DNA of 64,000 nt, from positions 18,780,761 to 18,844,760 of the forward strand of contig OX463784.1 of assembly GCA_949825025.1 (NCBI GenBank), written 5' to 3'. The position numbers were made by a program, and so were the translations under genes. This stretch comes from Siphlonurus alternatus (Eukaryota; Arthropoda; Insecta; Ephemeroptera; Siphlonuridae). How positions within the stretch are numbered: position 1 is the first letter of the stretch; every line of letters begins with the position of its first letter. Below, one piece after another: positions 57,920 to 64,000 of the stretch. The notes under the pieces were generated by a model. That model was given only the letters and a program-made list of their open reading frames with translations. It was not told the origin of the DNA and did no database searches.

Positions 57920-59515
57920 GCCTATATAGAAGATTTTTTGTGAATTTCTTGAAAGTAAAATTCAATGTGAAGAATTTTTTTATACATCACACAATGATCT
58001 ATTATGATGTTGCAATACAAATATAAAGAACTTTTTTTTACTGTAAATATGATAAACAACAATATGGGGGAGTTATATTCAGTACTCATTTGCAAATTAG
58101 CGAGAACAAATTTGAATTTTCATCTCCGAGTGCAAAAACGTAAAACGCGAAATAAAATTATTGTTTTTATTGGTGAATATATCTTGGAATAGCTTTCAGA
58201 ATATTTATTTAAAATTAATAATAAAAAAACATTGTTATATATATATTGAAAGAGGTTGGTTTTCGTGATTTTGGCATATATATATATATATATTACCACT
58301 GATGTTTTAGTTTATTAAAAAATAAAGAAGCTAATTAAAGCCATCAATCAAAATATATTATAATAATTTTTAGATCGCGAAATATTATTATTCGTCTTTT
58401 TATATTGAAGACTTCAGAGTAAAGTTTTTGCTCGTTACTACGATTTCTCGCAACAATAACGTTCTATGTAACTATTGTTTAGTAACAATTTCTTGTTGCT
58501 TTACCATTTAACACAAATACAAACTTAAAAAAAAAAAATCTACTTTTTTATTACCTTTACAATAAAGTTCATGTTAGTTGATTGAAATGTTACTTTATAA
58601 TAATTAGTCTGATAAAAACTTATATTGTATGATCAAAAAAGAGCATTTTTTTATATTTTATAATATATACGATTTTCCTTCTAATGTGGTGGAAAGTTTT
58701 TGCAGACAGTTTTAATATCCCTTAAAGTACTCATCTAGTTTTTGATTAAAAACTCTTTTATCTAGAGAATATTTAAGATGAAAGACTGAATAAACAGCTA
58801 GTACTCTCCACTTCCTTTAAGTTTGATTTTTTTATAACTTTTTTTATTATTTTCCCTTCTTTGAGATGCTTAAACAACATTATATTTATATTACAATACT
58901 TTTGTATATTTCAAAAATTTCAAAGCGTAAATGAATACGTATTTTATTAGGTTTTAAATAAACATAATTTTTTATTTAGATAAGTCTTCTTGTGATATAC
59001 AAAATTTGAATACTTTACTTCTTTGACCTTTTTTTATATAGTACTGTATATATTAAGGGTGCATTCAGATATGTTCGCCATCTGTTTAAATTCCAGACCT
59101 ATAAGAAATATTCTTTCATTTCATATTCTCCTTAAAGTATCTTCATAGAAGACACCTAATATAAAACGTTAGTAGAAATAAAAATGTGGAATATTTTCAT
59201 ATAAATAATAATATTCCGTATTTTAATAATGTCTGTTAAAAAACATTACTTTATTTAGTTAAAAAATTTCGTATTAGGTTATTTTAATTGCAAAATTCAA
59301 GAATTATTTTATATAATGCTCAATTTATGATTAATTTGCAAGTTAGATTCAAGCAACAAAGATAATTTATCATGCATGCAATTAAAATAAAAATTATAAT
59401 AATAGTAATCTTAATTAATTAGTCTAATTTTAAAGTTTAAGGAGTACAATAACAGTAATATAATCTCTTATGGTTGTCAAATTGAAGGGTAATGAAACAA
59501 AAAGTAGTTGATTTT
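57920..59515. other. AT-rich stretch without a supported gene
   Basis: A short (TA)n array lies near 58276-58292. No gene supported. Confidence 0.4.
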
Positions 59516-59518
59516 AAT

Positions 59519-59635
59519 TCAGTCACTACGTTTACTTGACGGTATTTAATACGTATTCGTTGAAGACGGATAATGTTATTCTTATGAGGCGTCCTCATCA
59601 TACGCATTAAACACCGCCATGTAAACGTAGTGAAT
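59519..59635. mobile_element. MITE, CGTAGTGAAT family (copy 2)
   Basis: Inverted ends TCACTACGTTTACTTGACGG and CCGCCATGTAAACGTAGTGA. The interior GTATTTAATACGTATTCG, GGATAATGTTATTCTTATGA matches 6171-6291 in inverse orientation. The next MITE begins directly after it. Confidence 0.8.
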
Positions 59636-59955
59636 AATGGAGTATCGACATCAATTTTTTTTATTGCAGAAATGGATAGAGGGTGAAAAGTTATGCTACC
59701 CTGATTTTTTTCAGATTTTTTAGAGCCCGGGAAGTATTTTTTAAAAAATATTGAAAGTTCCTTTTGTGACGTCACGCAGCGGCAAGTCCTATCTTTTTCC
59801 TAAAGAGCGGCGTCTCGTGACGTCACAAAAAGAACTTTCAATAATTTTTAAAAAATAGTTCCCGGGCTCTAAAAAATCTGAAAAAAATCAGGGTAGCATA
59901 ACTTTGCACCCTCTATCCATTTCTGCAATAAAAAAATTGAGGTCAATACTCTATT
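59636..59955. mobile_element. Foldback MITE, TGACGTCA family (copy 7)
   Basis: A full-length, near-perfect inverted repeat. It opens AATGGAGTATCGACATCAAT and closes TTGAGGTCAATACTCTATT. The centre is GTGACGTCACGCAGCGGCAA, TATCTTTTTCCTAAAGAGCG, then GTCTCGTGACGTCAC. The arms carry GAGCCCGGGAAGTATTTTTT and its complement. The 112-codon minus frame across it is a shadow. Confidence 0.92.
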
Positions 59956-59959
59956 GGAG

Positions 59960-62340
59960 CAATGTAAGTAAATAATTTATTCAACTTATCATGTCAGCTA
60001 AGTTCTGTATCAGAAAATATACTGGATGTTTTCTGTCTGTATTCCGAATTTTTAAGGCCTCTATAAAATATTTTACATTCTGTAATTTATTCGGAGTCTC
60101 AATTTCATTTAAAATTACTCTCTTAATTCGTTTTTTATTATTAAATTAATTCCCAATACTTGTCAACTTTTTTACGTAAAATCAAATTTATTCCTACACC
60201 TTCTCTGCATATTTAACTAAAGAGCTCAGTCTTAAAATAGCACAGAGTTTTAAAATACAGCGTTCTATCAAATGAGAGAGAAGTATAAAACAAAGGAGGG
60301 TCCACGAAACAAAGGGGCTATTTCTCTCCATTACGTCTGCTACTGTAAACAAACAACAATAAATAAAATCTCAGCTTCATCCTCGCATGCTGATGAACTT
60401 TTTAGCATTTAAGTAAAAAAAATATTATCAAATAAATTTTAATTACGAATATGATTTTTTTTTTTGTTACAATTTAGAAATAAAAAGTATTTTATTGTTA
60501 TTTTATATTTTCCATAAAAATATTTTAGGCTTAAAATAAAAGTATGATGCATTCCAAATTTTAAAATGTGCTTTAAAATATACAAAAATAAATTACAAAA
60601 ATTTAGCTCTAAAAATCAAATAGTTTTTATTGTAGATTAACATGATTTTAAATTTTTATGTAACAATTCATTGTTGTATTGTGTTAATTGTTAATTTAAT
60701 TAATATTTGAAACAATAATTTAAAGAAATAGAACACAAGAGGTCAATTCCGATTAATAATAATAGTGATCAGTATATTGTAAAATTATAGAGTAAAAAAT
60801 GTCGTTCAATATTCGTGAATAAATGGTACAAAATCAGCTTTTACAGAAAATATTTATTATTTTGTAAAAATTATAAATTAAAGTTGTTCTCTCCTGTATT
60901 CACATATATACTATAATTAAATTTAATCAAATAACCTGATAATTGATATATGAAAAAATATTATACATCTGAGAATTTTATGTTAAAAAAATAATTTCGT
61001 TCTTAAAAATATAAATATATTTTCACTGGAAACCATTGTCAGTATAATAAAGCTAGGAAATAATTTTCATTCACTTCTGGTTTTTGTTACCTTATAGTGT
61101 GAAGTGACGATAATGTATATAATTGTACAAGGCAAGTTCATTTTGCACTATAAAATGCTACATTAAAATAAAGGAATGCAAAGGGATATTTAAATCACTT
61201 AAAAGTGTACATCACAGTTCAAAGAAAATGTCTCTACCGACGTTCAACACCATTAAACTCTGCTAATGAATAGATTGGAGTCTGTCCAGTTTCCTTTTTT
61301 TTTAAACAATTTTTTTTTAATGAACCATAGTTTAGACTTCTTTGTTATATTTTAATACACAAGAAACATTGTATAATATTTTAATTTTTACGTTGTTTTT
61401 TTAATGGGCTTATTCGTAACATGCATAATCATTTACAATGCAATTTCGTACTTGAAATAAAAAATATCTTATAATTACTTATATTATTAAAAAATAATAT
61501 ATTTTTTTTTAATTCTGTGTAACATGCAATCACTAAACCAACAGTGCATTTTCATTGCAATTACAAATATTAATAAACGAACTTTGCTTTGTATATTTTT
61601 TTTATTTACAAATTTGATATTAAGGTATATTTAGTTAGATTCCTGGCGATCAAAAGCCTTATAAAGATATATAATAACCTTACATGCAATGTTTGTTGCA
61701 ATGCAGGCCATTAATTACTTCGTTGTGTAGACAATAGCAGTGGACAAATTTTGTTGCATAAGAAATCTGAATGCTACTTAACAATTCAGAAGATAATATC
61801 ATAAATATTCATATAACTTTCGGATTTTTAATTAATGAAATATTTACAAATTAAATTCACTGAAACAAAATTTACTTTTAATATTCTTATACACAGATTG
61901 TGAATTGTTTATAATGAAAAAATAAGCACAAAATTAAATACAAACTCCTAGTTTTTTTTTAAGTTAGTGATTAAAGCTTTTATAAGTACTTTGTATGGTA
62001 TTGATGATGAAGAATAAAAATATATTACTAAGAATTTTTATTTATTTACCATACATTTCTTTAACTTAGTGAAATACAAGTAATACAATGAAGAATATTT
62101 ACGTTAGAACTGTGTAATACATTCATACTCTTCATACAAGAACATATAAAGGACTTATAATTTTTACAACAATTTACAAAATAATTCCCACCACGTCATG
62201 TATAAACAGGACGAAAACCCACACCCGCATGTTTCGTTACTAAAATTGAAGAAGCAGCTCTATGTAAAATCTCTGTTTGCTTTGTACACATAAACAGCTG
62301 ACAGAACTCCATGTCGTACACTCACCAACAGAAGATATTA
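59960..62340. other. AT-rich stretch without a supported gene
   Basis: No exon, RNA gene or transposon boundary could be supported. Confidence 0.4.
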
Positions 62341-62352
62341 GACACTAACCAA

Positions 62353-62517
62353 CAGGGGCGGATCCAGTTCGCGGCTCTGGGGGGGGGGGGGGGGGGGGGG
62401 GCTATCCCGCAATGTTAAAATTTGGAGTGGGTGGGGGGTGGTAACACCTTCAATGTATTTTGGGACCTTTGGGGGGGCAATCACCCCCATCGCCCCCCCC
62501 CCTTGGATCCGCGCCTG
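62353..62517. mobile_element. hAT-like MITE with perfect 8-bp target duplication
   Basis: It opens CAGGGGCGGATCCAG and closes TTGGATCCGCGCCTG. CTAACCAA flanks it exactly on both sides (62345-62352 and 62518-62525). The interior has a G-run of about 22, GGAGTGGGTGGGGGGTGG and a C-run. Related ends occur at 1098 and 38173. The clean duplication indicates a comparatively recent insertion. Confidence 0.9.
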
Positions 62518-62529
62518 CTAACCAATGGG

Positions 62530-63060
62530 TACCGAACAAATCGTATGAAATGATTATTTGTATACATCGTATCGGCTACGATATGTATTGAATTTGAGAA
62601 GTGTTGGTCAGTCGATATAATATATGCCTGCTTTTATCACTAATGCCTTGATGCCAAACGTCTTTTATGACGTCACCCATAAAGCCTGTGTTTAGTCATT
62701 TTATATAAGGTCCCGTCGGTACAATCCTTAAATAAAGCAAATTGCCCCCCATCCTTCCTCATAACCTGTCTTACCGTATAACGCAAATGAAACATATATG
62801 ATTCTAGGTGTTATAGGATAGCATGAAGCTTTTATTAAATATATAAGCTCAATTGTGTAATAAATATTTTAAGAAAAAATAAAGGTCCTAACATGCCAAA
62901 AAAACAGCATCTTTGTCAGAAATGATATTTAGACAAATTTATAATAGACATCTCGGGACCCCATGCAAAACTTAACTCCTTTTGATTTTACTTGGTTTTT
63001 GATCAACATATTTAATAATGTACTTTTTATGTAAATTTTTATTACATAAAATGATTGTAT
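62530..63060. other. AT-rich stretch without a supported gene
   Basis: Contains TTATGACGTCACCCATAAAG at 62666-62685, a TGACGTCA box outside the MITE family. No gene seen. Confidence 0.35.
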
Positions 63061-63061
63061 T

Positions 63062-63231
63062 GAAGAAGGTACCAAATTATGCAACTATGAATTTTCTCAT
63101 ATTTTTATAGTCCGGAAACTATTTTTTAAATGAATAATTGTACAGCCTCGCCCCCTAGAGACTTTTGCTTCTTATAAAAAAAATTGAATAGGTTCACAGT
63201 ACTTAGCATAATTTAATTCCCTCTATTCATT
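63062..63231. mobile_element. Foldback MITE, TGACGTCA family (copy 8, degraded)
   Basis: Remnants GAAGAAGGTACCAAATTATG, TAGTCCGGAAACTATTTTTT and TTAATTCCCTCTATTCATTA keep the arm order. About half of the element is deleted and the centre reads GCCTCGCCCCCTAGAG, closest to copy 3. Confidence 0.55.
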
Positions 63232-63786
63232 ACTTTTATGGTGTACATTATAAAATTTAAATGACAGCATAGAAAATTTGTTTTGTAAATTTACTCCGTT
63301 ACTATAATAGAAGATTATATAAATTTTGTCTACGGTTGTATTGTAAGGACCATGTGTTTAGTTTCAGCAGTTCATTACTAGAAACATAGTATAGAGTACA
63401 CAACACTTATACAGCAGAGAGCGAGAGTGAAAACACAATTACAAATACAGAACAACTAGATTCTGTGAGCGTAATAAAACGTAACTATTGTTTTACTTGT
63501 TGTAATATGCATGATTCATCATGTTTTAAAAACTAGTGTATATATGATAATATAAATTATTATTTATAATTTATGTATGATGATAACATTCTACAGTCAA
63601 GAATCTTCATTTATTTATTTTATTTGACGTAAAAAAAGAAAATAATGGAATCCAGGTATAATTTTTAGGCATTATGACCTAAAACCCTCAAAATTGAGGT
63701 GAAAGACAAATAATATTTGATATTGAAATAAATAAACATAATTATTATATATAACATATAACTTCACAACACGATTTTAAAGGATT

Positions 63787-64000
63787 AAAGGTGGATTTTC
63801 ATGGGCGATTTCCAACCTGCGACGCGACGCGAATAAAGCGCACTTGCTGTAGCATCCATTAGCTGCCATATTGGGCGATTGAAAGAAAAGGAGCATCGTA
63901 ATTAACGCGATTACCGGTGAATTCACCGCCGCATAGGATTTCGCAGCTTTTACATCAAATCGCGCCGCGTAGTCGTTGCCGCCCATGAAAATCCACATTT
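63787..64000 (+). mobile_element. MITE, GGTGGATTTTCATGG family (copy 2)
   Basis: It opens AAAGGTGGATTTTCATGGGC and reaches the window edge with the complement CCCATGAAAATCCACATTT. It aligns with the nested copy at 1206-1440. The minus-strand frame of 73 codons here is a repeat shadow, as is the matching one at 1008-1304. Confidence 0.85.

Overview
The window looks like repeat-dense, AT-rich intergenic or intronic DNA from an animal, most likely an insect. The evidence is nuclear-type tRNA-Gly genes with a TCC anticodon, SINEs with a 5S rRNA-derived head, many short palindromic transposons (MITEs), long (CT)n and (TA)n arrays, and a near absence of long reading frames. Order and species cannot be fixed from sequence alone. 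I see no bacterial operons, CRISPR array or rRNA operon.

Genes. The strongest protein-coding signal is a minus-strand gene whose last two exons lie at 5678-5956 and 7130-7293. They have good splice sites and compatible phases; the protein is not recognised. Two plus-strand exon-like blocks (33432-33534 and 35340-35456) are also phase-compatible. They lie inside a 6.9 kb structure bounded by inverted repeats. Weaker single-exon candidates are at 15-299, 26297-26518, 27092-27358, 45926-46144 and 48321-48467. RNA genes are two intact tRNA-Gly(TCC) genes in opposite orientation (52930-53001 minus, 53183-53254 plus) and a decayed third copy.

Mobile elements dominate. (1) SINEs of two related 5S-headed subfamilies occur at 450-672, 771-1560, 21788-22165, 31125-31535 and 33755-34090. 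A tRNA-like-headed relative at 38585-38715 shares their central block. (2) One foldback MITE family is present eight times (15770, 28092, 34904, 35851, 42632, 51024, 59636 and 63062). Each full copy is about 320 bp with an inner TGACGTCA-type box. (3) Palindromic MITEs with TTAA target sites lie at 7318, 8043, 33014 and 36340. (4) hAT-like MITEs lie at 5991 and 62353 with perfect 8-bp target duplications; related ends are at 1098 and 38173. (5) Several other MITE families have two to four copies each. (6) LINE-like 3' tails are at 16790, 28490, 40005 and 54226.

The most unusual region is 31558-38431. Two divergent ends of about 160-170 bp point inward in inverted orientation. Each starts with CACTCTCGCAACGAAG and carries nine or ten GAAACAC/GTGTTTC heptamers, with TA on both outer sides. 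Between them lie the spliced exons, seven nested insertions, and an inverted-repeat element with hammerhead-ribozyme-like cores in both arms. It reads as an old DNA transposon with an unrecognised gene or captured host exons. Outside these features, long stretches are AT-rich sequence in which nothing more specific can be supported.
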